64,000 nt of DNA from Amycolatopsis eburnea (GCF_003937945.1 NZ_RSEC01000033.1:144085-208084); one strand, 5' to 3'; counted from the stretch's first letter, positions 22,401 through 31,317 are shown. Made by a program: numbers and translations. The notes: generated by a model not told the origin, from the sequence alone.

Positions 22401-22504
22401 CGTTCCATTGTCGGCCCTGGCGGACCGGACCGCGGCGCGGGCCGGTCACGATCCGCCATACGGGCGCACCTGCGTTGCTCTTCGTGGGCTCGCGGGTCCC
22501 TCGT

Positions 22505-23671
22505 TCACTCGCCCGTGTTCGCGGGCGGCAAGAACGCCGGGCGCAGCGCGGGATCGGGCTCGTCGTAGTAGCGGTGGAACACCGCGGTCTGGCCACCGGA
22601 GACCGGCGGCACGATCCAGCTCCAGTCGGCCGGGCACCGGCGGCCCGCCCGCTCCTCGCGTTCGAGGTGGGCCAGGAACCGCCGCGACTCCGTGTGGTGG
22701 TCGGCGATGGTCACGCCGGCGGCGTCGAACGAGTGCTGGACCGCCAGGGTCAGCTCGACCAGCGCCCGGTCGCGCCACAGCGTGCGCTCGGACGACGTCG
22801 GCAGGCCCATCAGCTCGGCGACGACCGGCAGCAGGTCGTAGCGCTGCTCGTCGGCCAGGTTCCGGGCGCCGATCTCGGTGCCGAGGTACCAGCCGTTGAA
22901 CGGCGCCGCGGGGTAGGTGACACCGCCGATCTCCAGCGGCATGTCGCTGATCGCCGGCACCGCGTGCCAGCGCAGGCCGAGACCGGCGAACCAGCGGTGG
23001 TCGGGGTGCGTGAGCGGGACCTCCAGCACGGCGTCCGGCGGCAGCGTGAACAGCCGCGGCTCCCCCGGCAGCGCCTCGACCAGCAGCGGGAGGACGTCGA
23101 AGGACCCCCGCCGCTCCGGCGGGCGCCAGCCGAGTCTTCGCACCCGTTCGGTGAACCCGGTGTACCGGGGGTCGCCGAGGACCGAGCCGTCGTCGAGGCG
23201 GTACCCGGCGTAGCGGATCAGCTGCTCATTGTGGATGCGCGGCCCCGGTTTGCCGGGCGCGTCCGGCGCGAAGACGGTGACCGTCGGGCGGATCCGCCCG
23301 CCTCGGGTGGCCTGGCGCAGGTGGGCGACGCACTCGCCGGCGATCGCCGCGGGGTCGGTGACCCGCCGCCGGTCGCGGACGCGGAGGCTGCGCCAGTACA
23401 GCCTGCCGATGCAGCGGGCCGAGTTGCGCCACGCGAGGCGCGCGCCGTACGCCAGCTCGGCCGCGGTGTGGCGGTAGGTGCCCGTTTCGGCGATTTCCGC
23501 GCGGACCTCGGCGAGGCGCGTTTCGAACCGCGTGCCTTCTTCCGCGGCACCTTCGGCGTACACCCGGTCCAGGAATTCTTCCGCTTCCGCGGAATTGACG
23601 CTCTGTTCCTCCGAGACGCGCTGGGGGTAAAGCGGCAGCGCTGCCGTCACCCGCTCAGGTGCAACGGTCAC
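22505..23671 (-). CDS. nos: Nitric oxide synthase oxygenase (bacterial NOS)
   Basis: The product has 388 residues, about the size of oxygenase-only bacterial NOS. The heme thiolate region is WRNSARCIGRLYW with Cys87. The arginine-binding Glu266 is in PFNGWYLGTEIGARNL, and WHAVPAISDMPLEIGG and TIADHHTESRRF are conserved family segments. The enzyme oxidises L-arginine to NO and citrulline using tetrahydrobiopterin or a folate-type cofactor and electrons from a flavoprotein. There is no reductase domain here. A flavodoxin-domain gene follows on the same strand. The start GTG is preceded by GTAGGGAGACGCG. In actinomycetes NOS has roles in nitration of metabolites and in stress; no nitrating P450 is adjacent to this copy. 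A 419-base gap lies upstream. Confidence 0.93.
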   Translation of the reverse strand: MTVAPERVTAALPLYPQRVSEEQSVNSAEAEEFLDRVYAEGAAEEGTRFETRLAEVRAEIAETGTYRHTAAELAYGARLAWRNSARCIGRLYWRSLRVRDRRRVTDPAAIAGECVAHLRQATRGGRIRPTVTVFAPDAPGKPGPRIHNEQLIRYAGYRLDDGSVLGDPRYTGFTERVRRLGWRPPERRGSFDVLPLLVEALPGEPRLFTLPPDAVLEVPLTHPDHRWFAGLGLRWHAVPAISDMPLEIGGVTYPAAPFNGWYLGTEIGARNLADEQRYDLLPVVAELMGLPTSSERTLWRDRALVELTLAVQHSFDAAGVTIADHHTESRRFLAHLEREERAGRRCPADWSWIVPPVSGGQTAVFHRYYDEPDPALRPAFLPPANTGE

Positions 23672-24090
23672 CGCGTCTCCCTACTCTCCGGAATCGTGAT
23701 CTGCACCCCGACGAAAAGGTTCACCGTTCCTCCGATGGTCGCCGATGACGAGCCGGTCCTGGAGGTACCGCCGCCCCCGGCACCTCCGGCCAGGCGGGGG
23801 AGAGTACTCCACGATCCGGGCGTCGCACTCCCCCGATCGTGAATTCCATCCCGGCAATCCCCGAATGCGGCTTCGGCCAGGGAAAACCCCGGAGAAAAAA
23901 CTGCTACCAAGCGTCATTCGGACATGGCGCAGCGCATTTCCGGTCAATCGATCACTGCGGACACCACGGGCACCGTGATCCTTTCCCCGTGGCGGCCTTT
24001 CGTCTTTTCGTGGGCTTTCGCCGAACGGCCTTTCCGGGCCGCGGTCCCCCGTGTATCAGCGCGCTCGCGCGCGACGTTAGAGTCGCGTGC
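23672..24090. other. Divergent 419-base intergenic region between nos and the CobW gene
   Basis: This is one of the longest gaps in the window. It is locally AT-richer around 23870-23960. It must hold the promoters of both flanking genes. I see no strong palindrome, no Zur-like box and no ORF with a good ribosome site; a 35-codon ATG frame at 23735-23842 lacks one. CobW translation probably starts very close to its transcription start. Confidence 0.5.
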
Positions 24091-25101
24091 GTGAGCCGGA
24101 TTCCCGTGGTCCTCGTCGCCGGGTTCCTCGGCGCGGGCAAGACAACGTTGCTCAACCACCTGCTCGCCAACCGCGAGGGTGCCCGGGTCGGCGTCGTGGT
24201 CAACGACTTCGGCCAGGTGAACGTCGACGCGCTCGCCGTCGCCGGCCAGGTCGACACCATGGTTTCGCTCGGCAACGGCTGCCTGTGCTGCGCCGTCGAC
24301 GCGAGCGGGCTCGACGCGATGCTCACGCGGCTCTCCTCGGCCGAGGCGGGCATCGACGTCATCGTGGTCGAGGCCAGCGGCATCGCCGAACCCCGCGACC
24401 TCATCCGGCTGATGATCGCCAGCGAGAACCCGGACATCCGCTACGGCGGGCTCGCCGAGGTCGTGGACGCGGCCGAGTTCGAAGCCGCCCGCGAGCGCCA
24501 CCCCGAGCTGGCCGACCACCTGCGCCTGGCCGACCTCGTGGTGCTGAACAAGGCCGACCGGGTGTCCGCCGAAGCGCTCGCGAAGCTCACGGCGGTCGTC
24601 GAAGAGCTGGCGCCGGGCCGTCCCCTGCTGGTCACCGAGCACGGCCGTGTCGACCCGAGGCTGTTCTTCGACCCCGAACCCCGCGGCGAGCGCGTCGGCC
24701 AGCTGTCGTTCGACGACCTGCGCGAGGACGACCACGACCACGCCGAGCACCTGCACGCGAGCTACCAGACGGTGACGTTCACGGCCGAGACGCCGCTGGC
24801 ACCGCGCGCGTTCGTGGACTTCCTGGAGCGCCGCCCGGCCGGGCTCTACCGCATGAAGGGCCAGGCCGACTTCGGGATCGACGCGCGCTTCCACCTGCAC
24901 ACGGTCGGCGGTTTCGTGCAGCTGGCGCGGTCGCCGTGGCCCGCGCGTGAGCCGCGCCGGACCGAGCTGGTGCTGATCGGCGCCGGCCTCGACGCCGACG
25001 CCGTGCTGGCCGACCTGGAGCGTTGCGTGGCCCCGGACCCGTCGGTCGTCGACGAGCGCGGCCTGCTGCACATCCTCCGCTACCTCCCCGACCAGGCCTG
25101 A
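24091..25101 (+). CDS. CobW/COG0523-family GTPase (metal chaperone)
   Basis: The product has 336 residues, starting at GTG (VSRIPVVLVAGFLGAGKTT); the longer frame to 23839 is not family-like. The P-loop GFLGAGKT is at 11-18. The metal-binding C-x-C-C motif GCLCC has Cys64, Cys66 and Cys67. EASGIAEP gives the switch region and NKAD the guanine specificity. A His/Asp-rich linker (DDHDHAEHLHAS, about residues 213-224) precedes the CobW C-terminal domain. Members of this family deliver zinc or other metals to client proteins using GTP. There is no Zur box I can see and no client metalloprotein next to it, so the metal remains open (zinc most common). Confidence 0.88.
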   Translation: MSRIPVVLVAGFLGAGKTTLLNHLLANREGARVGVVVNDFGQVNVDALAVAGQVDTMVSLGNGCLCCAVDASGLDAMLTRLSSAEAGIDVIVVEASGIAEPRDLIRLMIASENPDIRYGGLAEVVDAAEFEAARERHPELADHLRLADLVVLNKADRVSAEALAKLTAVVEELAPGRPLLVTEHGRVDPRLFFDPEPRGERVGQLSFDDLREDDHDHAEHLHASYQTVTFTAETPLAPRAFVDFLERRPAGLYRMKGQADFGIDARFHLHTVGGFVQLARSPWPAREPRRTELVLIGAGLDADAVLADLERCVAPDPSVVDERGLLHILRYLPDQA

Positions 25102-25160
25102 CACGCCGACGACCGGCAAATGCGCTCCCGACCCGCCCGGGCCGACGGACACTGTCGGCC

Positions 25161-25424
25161 ATGACGACCACCGCGGTGAGCACACCCCGCTGGTACCGGG
25201 TCGGCGTGCTGCCCGAAGACGTCCCCCTGGCCCACCTGATGACCCGCTCCGGCGACCTCCGCTACCGCCGCTCGGCCTGCGGCGAGCGCGAATCCCGCAG
25301 CTGGAAACCGGTCGACCTGACGACGGCGGAGCTCACCCCCTGCCCGGGCTGCGTCGCGACGCTGTCCGGCGCGCCCGCGGACGGCGAGGACCGCGCCCAG
25401 CTGGCACTCGACTTGGGCGTCTAG
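25161..25424 (+). CDS. Small protein with one His and CxxC-type cysteines, possible zinc ribbon
   Basis: The product has 87 residues, starting MTTTAVSTPRWYRVGVLPED. The frame extends upstream to 25023, but that part is Arg/Pro-rich and overlaps the CobW gene. The centre reads HLMTRSGDLRYRRSACGERE, then TPCPGCVATLSG, so one His and three Cys could bind zinc. I do not recognise a named family; similar short proteins are common in this order. It ends eight bases before the start of the Sel1-repeat protein, which implies co-transcription and a shared function. The C-terminus is acidic (ADGEDRAQLALDLGV). Confidence 0.6.
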   Translation: MTTTAVSTPRWYRVGVLPEDVPLAHLMTRSGDLRYRRSACGERESRSWKPVDLTTAELTPCPGCVATLSGAPADGEDRAQLALDLGV

Positions 25425-25432
25425 CCGGCGCG

Positions 25433-28400
25433 GTGAAGAGACGGTGGGGGTGGCTCGCGGGCGCCGTGGTGCTGCTCGCGGCGTCGGTGTCGGTCGTCGT
25501 CTGGGGAACGCCGTTCATCGGTTCGTGGTCGGCGAAGACGCGCGACGTCGTCGAGGCGTTCAGCTGGGTCTTCGCCATCGGCACCCCGGTGGTGGCGGTC
25601 GCGGTGTGGGCCGGCCAGGGCATCCGGGGGCCGCGCCGGAAGCCGCCGGGGCTCTCGGGCCGCGCCCTGCACCTGGTGTCCGGTGCGCTGCCGACCCCGC
25701 GGCACACCACCCTCGGGCAGCTGCGCGTGAAGCGGGCGATCGCGTCGCCGTCGGGCGCCGACCGCCACGCCCCGCCCCACCTGCCCCGGGACCTCGAGCA
25801 CGCGCTCGACGAGCAGCTGCGGCGGGGCGGCGCGGTGCTGCTGCACGGCCCCGCCGCCGCGGGCAAGACCAGGACCGCGGCCGAAGCGCTGCGGCGGGTG
25901 TTCCCGGACCGGCCGCTGCTGATCCCCGCGGACGGCCCCCGGTTGCGCGAGCTGGCCGAGCTGGACCTGGTGCCCGGCGACTGCGTCGTCTTCCTCGACG
26001 ACCTCGAACGCTTCCTGGTGCCGGGCGGCCTCGACCTCGCGCTGCTGCAACGGCTCGACCCGGCGGTCGTGGTCCTCGCGACCCTGCGCGACGACGAACT
26101 CGCCCGGTTCACCCAGGCGTCCCGGCTCGCCGCCGGCGAGCCGGCCGCGGGCGGCATCCCGCTCGCCGCGGCTGACCTGCTGGACCAGATCACCGACGAA
26201 CGCCGGATCCCGGTCGCCCGCGAGCTGACGGACGGCGAGCGCGAGCGCGCCCGGCAGCTCGCCCGGCGCGACCGGCGGATCGCCCAGGCCCTGGCGGCGC
26301 GGGAAGGGTTCGCCGAGTACCTGGCCGCGGGGACGGCCATGGTCGCCCGCTGGACGGTCGGCGAAGGACCGTTGTTCCAGGTGGGGAGCGCGCTGATCAC
26401 GGCCGCCGTCGAATGCCGCCGGGCCGGTGTGCAGGAGCCGCTGCCGCTCGAGCTGCTGGCCGCCTTGGCGCGCGAGTTCGTCGATCCGGCCTGGCGGGAC
26501 CGCGGCGACCTGCCACCGGCCGGGGAGGCGGCCGCTTGGGCGAGCCGGCCCGTCCTCCAGGCGAGTTCGTGCCTGCAGCCGTACCGGGACGGGACGCTGA
26601 TGGCCATGGACTACCTGGTCGACCACGCCGACCGCGGCGGCCCGCCCGGCCACGGCCGCGAAGTGCCGGACGCGGTGTGGGACGCGGTGCTCGACGACCC
26701 GGCTCCCGACCGGGCGTACGCCGTGGGCGTCACGGCGTACCTGCGCGGCAGGCGGGACGTCGCGGAGCGCGCGTTCCGCGCCGCGGCCGAAGACGGGCAC
26801 CTGGCGGGGATGACGGCGTTCGGCGTGCTCTGCCACCACGACGAGCGCGCCGGCGAAGCCGAGAAGTGGTGGCAGGAGGCGGCCGCCCGCGGGCACACCT
26901 CGGCGATGGTCAACCTCGGCGTCGTGCACGACAAGCGCGCCGAGCGCGAGACGGCGCTGGCGTGGTGGCACCGCGCGGCCGGCCTCGGCGACCCCGAAGC
27001 CGTTTACCGCCTGGGTTGCGTCGACGAAGAGGCGGGGAACGCCGCGGCGGCGGAAGAGCGTTTCCGGGCCGCTGCCGAACACGGCGAACCGCGGGCGTTC
27101 TCCAGGCTCGGGGAGCTGTACCGCCGGGCCGGCCGGCTGGACGAGGCGCTCGGCATGTTCCGCGAATCCTTCCGGCTCGGGCAGCCCTTCGCGGCCTTCT
27201 GCGTCGCGTTCGTCCACGAAGAAAAGGACGAACTGCGGGAGGCCGCGAAATGGTTCGCGATCGCGGCCGAGCTGAAGACTCCCCACGCGCGCACCCGGCT
27301 CGCCACCGTCCTGCTGAAGCTGGGGGAAGAAAGCCGCGCGGAGGCGGCGTTCCGCGAAGCCGCCGAAGACGGCGACGGCGAAGCACTGGCCTGGCTCGCC
27401 GGCCAGGCCGACGACGACGCGGAGGCCGACCGGCTGTACCGGGAAGCAGCGGAAAAGGGCTTCCGCAGCGCGATGACCATCACCGCGATCCGGCTGTTCG
27501 CCCGCGGGGACGCGACCGGCGCCGAGCACTGGTACCGCACGGCGGCAGTGGACGGCGAGCCGGCGGCGATGGCCGCGCTGGGGTCGCTGCTGCACACGAG
27601 CGGCCGCTACACCGAAGCCGAAAAGTGGTACCGGCGAGTGATCGAAGCGCAGCTCGAGGCCGAGCCACGCGCGGCGGGCCTGGAAGACCTCGTCATGGGC
27701 GGCTGCGTGGTCAACCTGTCGAAGATCCTTCGCCGCCGCGGAAAGCAGGCGGAGTCCGAAGCGGTCCTCCGGCGGGGTGCGGCGGCGGGCCTGCCGGTGG
27801 CCATGACCCACCTCGCGGCTCAGCTCGTGAAGGACCGGCAGAAGACCGAAGCGAAGGAGTGGTACACCCGCGCCGCGGAGGCCGGCGAGGTCGACGCCCT
27901 CGTCGTGCTCGGCGAGCTGGCGCTGGAGGAAGACGACCCGGCCGCGGCGGAGAAGTGGTTCACCCTCGCCGCGGCGCAGTCGGACGTCGACGCCCTCGTC
28001 AACCTCGCGGTCTTCCGCCGCTACGCCGGGGACACCGAAGGGATGAAGGAGTTCCTGCGGCTGGCGGCCGACCTGGGCGACCCGGACGCCATGGTGGAAC
28101 TGGGCCGCGCGGCGGACGCCGAGCAGGACGAATCCCAAGCCGAGCTGTGGTACACCCGCGCCGCCGAACACGGCGACGTACCGGCGATGTCGCTACTGGC
28201 CCGTCGGGCGTTGGCCCGGAACGACCCGGACCGCGCGATGTCGTGGTTCACCCGGGCCGCGGAAGCCGGCAGCGCCGAAGCGGCCTACGACTGCGGCAAC
28301 ATCCTGCTGGGTCAGGAAAAACCCGCCGAAGCGGCACTCTGGTGGAAGCGGGCCGCGGCCGGCGGCAACCTGCTGGCCACCACGAACCTCGGGGTGTGGC

Positions 28401-28738
28401 TGGAGAAACAGGGCGACGTCGCCGCCGCGGTGAAGCTGTACCAGCACGCTGCTCGCGGTGGGCAGCCGGAAGCGATGCTGGCTTTGAGCAGCTACGAGCT
28501 GGGGCGCGAAAACCTCGGGGAAGCCATCAAGTGGGCCGAGCAGGCCTCGCTCCAGCGGCACACCCGGGCCTTCGCGCACACCGCAGGTCTCTACGCCCTC
28601 GTCGGCGACGTGGCGCAGGCGGCCGAGTGGTACCAGCTCGCGGCCGCGATCGGGGATCCCGCCGGTGAGCAGGGGCTGGCCCTGCTCCGCCGGGCCGTTG
28701 CCGCCGCGTCGGCCGAAGCCCCAGGACCACAGCCCTAG
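25433..28738 (+). CDS. Membrane-anchored P-loop NTPase with long Sel1/TPR repeat array
   Basis: The product has 1101 residues, starting at GTG. Two hydrophobic segments (about 7-25 and 44-62) anchor the N-terminus. A P-loop ATPase module follows: Walker A GPAAAGKT at 139-146, Walker B CVVFLDD at 184-190 and a likely sensor region in VVLATLRDDEL. Residues ~240-430 are helical. From ~435 to ~1090 there are many 30-36-residue Sel1-like/TPR units with patterns such as AEKWWQEAAARGHTSAMVNL, AEEWYTRAAEAG-type helices and AEHWYRTAAVDGEPAAMAAL. The layout (NTPase then superhelical repeats) resembles STAND-type signalling proteins, in which the repeats sense a ligand. That comparison is my inference, and no effector domain beyond the TM pair is visible. 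It follows the small Cys-rich gene by 8 bases and its stop overlaps that of the GNAT gene. Confidence 0.8.
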   Translation: MKRRWGWLAGAVVLLAASVSVVVWGTPFIGSWSAKTRDVVEAFSWVFAIGTPVVAVAVWAGQGIRGPRRKPPGLSGRALHLVSGALPTPRHTTLGQLRVKRAIASPSGADRHAPPHLPRDLEHALDEQLRRGGAVLLHGPAAAGKTRTAAEALRRVFPDRPLLIPADGPRLRELAELDLVPGDCVVFLDDLERFLVPGGLDLALLQRLDPAVVVLATLRDDELARFTQASRLAAGEPAAGGIPLAAADLLDQITDERRIPVARELTDGERERARQLARRDRRIAQALAAREGFAEYLAAGTAMVARWTVGEGPLFQVGSALITAAVECRRAGVQEPLPLELLAALAREFVDPAWRDRGDLPPAGEAAAWASRPVLQASSCLQPYRDGTLMAMDYLVDHADRGGPPGHGREVPDAVWDAVLDDPAPDRAYAVGVTAYLRGRRDVAERAFRAAAEDGHLAGMTAFGVLCHHDERAGEAEKWWQEAAARGHTSAMVNLGVVHDKRAERETALAWWHRAAGLGDPEAVYRLGCVDEEAGNAAAAEERFRAAAEHGEPRAFSRLGELYRRAGRLDEALGMFRESFRLGQPFAAFCVAFVHEEKDELREAAKWFAIAAELKTPHARTRLATVLLKLGEESRAEAAFREAAEDGDGEALAWLAGQADDDAEADRLYREAAEKGFRSAMTITAIRLFARGDATGAEHWYRTAAVDGEPAAMAALGSLLHTSGRYTEAEKWYRRVIEAQLEAEPRAAGLEDLVMGGCVVNLSKILRRRGKQAESEAVLRRGAAAGLPVAMTHLAAQLVKDRQKTEAKEWYTRAAEAGEVDALVVLGELALEEDDPAAAEKWFTLAAAQSDVDALVNLAVFRRYAGDTEGMKEFLRLAADLGDPDAMVELGRAADAEQDESQAELWYTRAAEHGDVPAMSLLARRALARNDPDRAMSWFTRAAEAGSAEAAYDCGNILLGQEKPAEAALWWKRAAAGGNLLATTNLGVWLEKQGDVAAAVKLYQHAARGGQPEAMLALSSYELGRENLGEAIKWAEQASLQRHTRAFAHTAGLYALVGDVAQAAEWYQLAAAIGDPAGEQGLALLRRAVAAASAEAPGPQP

Positions 28739-29181
28739 CTGAGCGCCTTCTCGTAGCAGACCGACTCGGGGTCGCTTTCGTGCGGCGGGAAGTTCGGCAC
28801 CCGCCGGTACCCCGCCCGCTCGTACAAGCGCATCGCCGCCGGCTGGCGGACTCCGGTTTCCAGGCGGAGGCGGTGCGCACCCTGGTGGCGGGCGAGGCGT
28901 TCGGACTCCGCGACCAGCGCGCCCGAGACGCCGGTGCCGCGCGCGTCCGGGGCGACGAACATGCGCTTCAGCTCGGACAGGCCCGGCTCGACCGGTTCGA
29001 CCGCGCAGCAGCCGATCGCGCGGGGCCCGTCGCGGGCCAGGAGGTACCGGCTGGCCGGGCCCAGCGGGCGGGGCTGGGCGTCCGGGGGCAGGTCGTAGAC
29101 CACGATCAGCTCGGCCGTCATCGCCGTCATCAAGGCGAGCAGCAACCCGTCGTCGGCCGGGCACTCCGCGACGGTGGCCAC
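28735..29181 (-). CDS. GNAT-family N-acetyltransferase
   Basis: The product has 148 residues. The acetyl-CoA loop is in ELKRMFVAPDARGTGVSGALV (R/Q-x-x-G-x-G/A type: RGTGVSG). It is followed by the helix AESERLARHQGAHRLRLETG and the C-terminal AMRLYERAGYRRVPNF, a standard GNAT ending. An acceptor cannot be assigned; such proteins acetylate small amines, antibiotics or protein termini. The ATG directly precedes the end of the LigD polymerase gene upstream (stop at 29183), so it is probably the last gene of the ligase unit. Its stop codon overlaps the stop of the convergent Sel1 gene in a shared CTAG. Confidence 0.85.
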   Translation of the reverse strand: MATVAECPADDGLLLALMTAMTAELIVVYDLPPDAQPRPLGPASRYLLARDGPRAIGCCAVEPVEPGLSELKRMFVAPDARGTGVSGALVAESERLARHQGAHRLRLETGVRQPAAMRLYERAGYRRVPNFPPHESDPESVCYEKALS

Positions 29182-29182
29182 T

Positions 29183-30187
29183 TCACGCCTTCTTCGCGCG
29201 GCTCGGCGCCACCCGCGGCGGCTCGTTGGGCATCTTCGGGTAGACCGGCGGCCACGGCGCGTCCATCAGGCCGTTCGCCATGTCCGCTTCGGACATCGCG
29301 AGCAGCGGCTCGATCGACTGCGGCCGCTCCCCCGCGCCGGCCCACGGGTCGCCGCGTCCGGCCACCCGGGCGGGCACCGTGCTCAAGGTGAGCGTGTCCG
29401 GCTCCACCGTGTCCAGTTCGTCCCAGCCGATCGGCGTCGACACCTGGCCGCCCACCCGCGGCCGCACGCACCAGGCGCCGAACACGGTCTTGTGCGGCGC
29501 GTTCTGGTTGAAGTCGACGAACACGCGCGAGCCGCGTTCCTCCTTCCACCACTGCGCGGTGATCTTCTCCGGGTGACGGCGTTCGAGCGCCCGGGCCAGC
29601 GCGACCGCCGCGGCGCGCACCTGGAAGCTGTCCCAGCGCGGTTCGAGCAGCACGTACAGGTGCAGGCCCCGCGAACCCGACGTCTTCAGGTGGCCTTCGA
29701 TGCCGTGCTCGGCCAGGAACTCCCGGGTCAGCACCGCCGCCTCGCGCAGCTCGTCGAAGCCGATGCCGGGCGACGGGTCGAGGTCGACGCGCAGCTCGTC
29801 GGTGACCTCCGGGGTGCCCGCGCGGTACGGCCAGACGTGGAAGCCGAGGCAGCCGAGGTTCACCGCCCACAGGATGTGCGCGAGGTCCTTCGCCACCAGC
29901 GCGTCGCTCGTCGTGCCGTTCGGCGTCGAGACGACGGTGGTGCTCAGCCACGGCGGTGCGCCCTTGGGCACGCGCTTCTGGAACCAGTTCTTGCCACCCG
30001 CGCCGTCCGGGTAGCGCTCCAGCAGCAGCGGGCGCCCGCCGAGCCGGGCCAGCAGCGGCTCCGAGATCGCGCGGTAGTACTCGACGAGGTCGAGCTTCGT
30101 CTCGCCGCGCTCCGGGAAGTAGACCTTGTCCGGGCTGCTGATCTTGACCTCGACGCCGTCGACGTCGAGCAGCACGGCCTCGCTCAT
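29183..30187 (-). CDS. ligD: LigD-type polymerase domain protein (NHEJ AEP polymerase)
   Basis: The product has 334 residues. It is an archaeo-eukaryotic primase-like polymerase as in the POL domain of LigD. The metal-binding motif is RVDLDPSPG with Asp135 and Asp137; HLKTSGSRGLHLYV is the nucleotide-binding region; FVDFNQNAPHKTVFGAWCVRP is the third motif with its Asp. The enzyme adds ribo- or deoxynucleotides at broken ends during non-homologous end joining. It overlaps the ligase gene by four bases (ATGA at 30184-30187), so the two are translated together. Polymerase and ligase are separate chains here, and no nuclease domain or Ku gene is in the window. Confidence 0.92.
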   Translation of the reverse strand: MSEAVLLDVDGVEVKISSPDKVYFPERGETKLDLVEYYRAISEPLLARLGGRPLLLERYPDGAGGKNWFQKRVPKGAPPWLSTTVVSTPNGTTSDALVAKDLAHILWAVNLGCLGFHVWPYRAGTPEVTDELRVDLDPSPGIGFDELREAAVLTREFLAEHGIEGHLKTSGSRGLHLYVLLEPRWDSFQVRAAAVALARALERRHPEKITAQWWKEERGSRVFVDFNQNAPHKTVFGAWCVRPRVGGQVSTPIGWDELDTVEPDTLTLSTVPARVAGRGDPWAGAGERPQSIEPLLAMSEADMANGLMDAPWPPVYPKMPNEPPRVAPSRAKKA

Positions 30188-31263
30188 CGCGCCTCCCCGA
30201 ACAGCTTGGCGAGCTCGGCGGGCGGCGCCTCGTCGAGCTGGGCGTACGTGCAGGACTCCGGGGTGCGGTCGGGCCGGAACCGGACCAGCCGCCCGCCGTG
30301 GCGGAACCGGCCACCCTGCAGGTGCTCGTAGCGGACCTCCGCCACCCACTCGGGCCGCAGCGGCTCCCAGGAGAGGTCCTTCTGCGGTGCCCAGCGGCTC
30401 ATCGCGCCCGGCTGCCTGCCGGCCGGGGGCTCGTACTCGGCCCACGACCGCCACGGGTGCCCTTCCAGCGCGTTCTCCCGCAGCGGCGCCAGCTCGTCGA
30501 CCAGCTCCGCCCGCCGCACCTTGGTGAAGCTGCTCGCCACCCCGACGTGGTGCAGCACCCCTTCGTCGTCGAACAGCCCCAGCAGCAGCGAGCCGACCCC
30601 GGCGCCGTCCTTGTGCCAGCGGAACCCGGTCACGACGCAGTCGGCCGTGCGCTCGTGCTTGACCTTCAGCATCACCCGCTTGTCCTGCTCGTACGGCAGG
30701 TCCGCGGGCTTGGCCATGACCCCGTCGAAACCCGCGCCCTCGAACCGGGTGAACCAGTCCTCGGCCTGGGCCGGGTCGTCGCTCAGCGGGGTCAGGTGGA
30801 CGCGCTGGAGGCCTTCGGCGTCGGTGCGGAGGATGCTTTCCAGCTGCTTGCGCCGCTCGCGGAAGGGCACCTCGGTGAGGTCGGTGTCGCCGAGGGCGAG
30901 CAGGTCGAACGCGACGAAGCTGGCCGGCGTCTCCTCGGCGAGCTTGCGCACGCGCGAGGCCGCCGGGTGCAGCCGCAGCTGCAGCGCCTCGAAGTCGAGC
31001 CCCGCGGGCGTGACCAGCACGATCTCGCCGTCCACGACGCAGCGGGGCGGCAGCGCGGCGGCCAGCAGCTCGACCAGCTCCGGGAAGTAGCGGGTCAGCG
31101 GGCGGTCGTTGCGCGACCCCAGCTCGACCTCGTCGCCGTCGCGGAACACGACGCAGCGGAAGCCGTCCCACTTGGGCTCGTACAGCAGCCCCGGGTCACG
31201 AGGCACCTCGTGCACGGCTTTCGCGAGCATCGGCCGCACCGGCGGCATCACGGGCAAGTCCAC
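30184..31263 (-). CDS. ligD: ATP-dependent DNA ligase (LigD ligase domain, NHEJ)
   Basis: The product has 359 residues. The adenylation motif I is YEPKWDGFR with the nucleophilic Lys31. Motif III-type GSRNDRPLTRYF and the DGEIVLV box, then FVAFDLLAL and the C-terminal VMLKVKHERTADCVVTGFRW (motifs IV-V), are in order. An OB-fold domain with RPEWVAEVRYEHL and FRHGGRLVRFRPDR completes a normal-length LigC/LigD-type ligase. It seals breaks using ATP. It heads an operon with the polymerase and the GNAT gene. A short divergent promoter region (31264-31317) separates it from the DinB gene. Confidence 0.93.
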   Translation of the reverse strand: MDLPVMPPVRPMLAKAVHEVPRDPGLLYEPKWDGFRCVVFRDGDEVELGSRNDRPLTRYFPELVELLAAALPPRCVVDGEIVLVTPAGLDFEALQLRLHPAASRVRKLAEETPASFVAFDLLALGDTDLTEVPFRERRKQLESILRTDAEGLQRVHLTPLSDDPAQAEDWFTRFEGAGFDGVMAKPADLPYEQDKRVMLKVKHERTADCVVTGFRWHKDGAGVGSLLLGLFDDEGVLHHVGVASSFTKVRRAELVDELAPLRENALEGHPWRSWAEYEPPAGRQPGAMSRWAPQKDLSWEPLRPEWVAEVRYEHLQGGRFRHGGRLVRFRPDRTPESCTYAQLDEAPPAELAKLFGEAR

Positions 31264-31317
31264 TGCGCGAGCTTAAAACACGGGTACGACATTTCTGGGC
31301 GTGATACACACTGACTC

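Noticed and set aside
15784..23671. Sialidase plus SHS carrier plus NOS as one sialate-use cluster
   Set aside because: The genes are 5 kb apart, in opposite directions, and no NanA, NanE or NanK-type genes are present.
23735..23842. 35-codon plus-strand ATG frame rich in Pro (VPPPPAPPARR) before the CobW gene
   Set aside because: No ribosome site, low complexity, and it lies in the region that must hold two promoters; no support as a gene.
25421..28171. Long antisense frame opposite the Sel1-repeat gene
   Set aside because: Low-complexity mirror of repetitive codons; the Walker and Sel1 motifs prove the plus strand.
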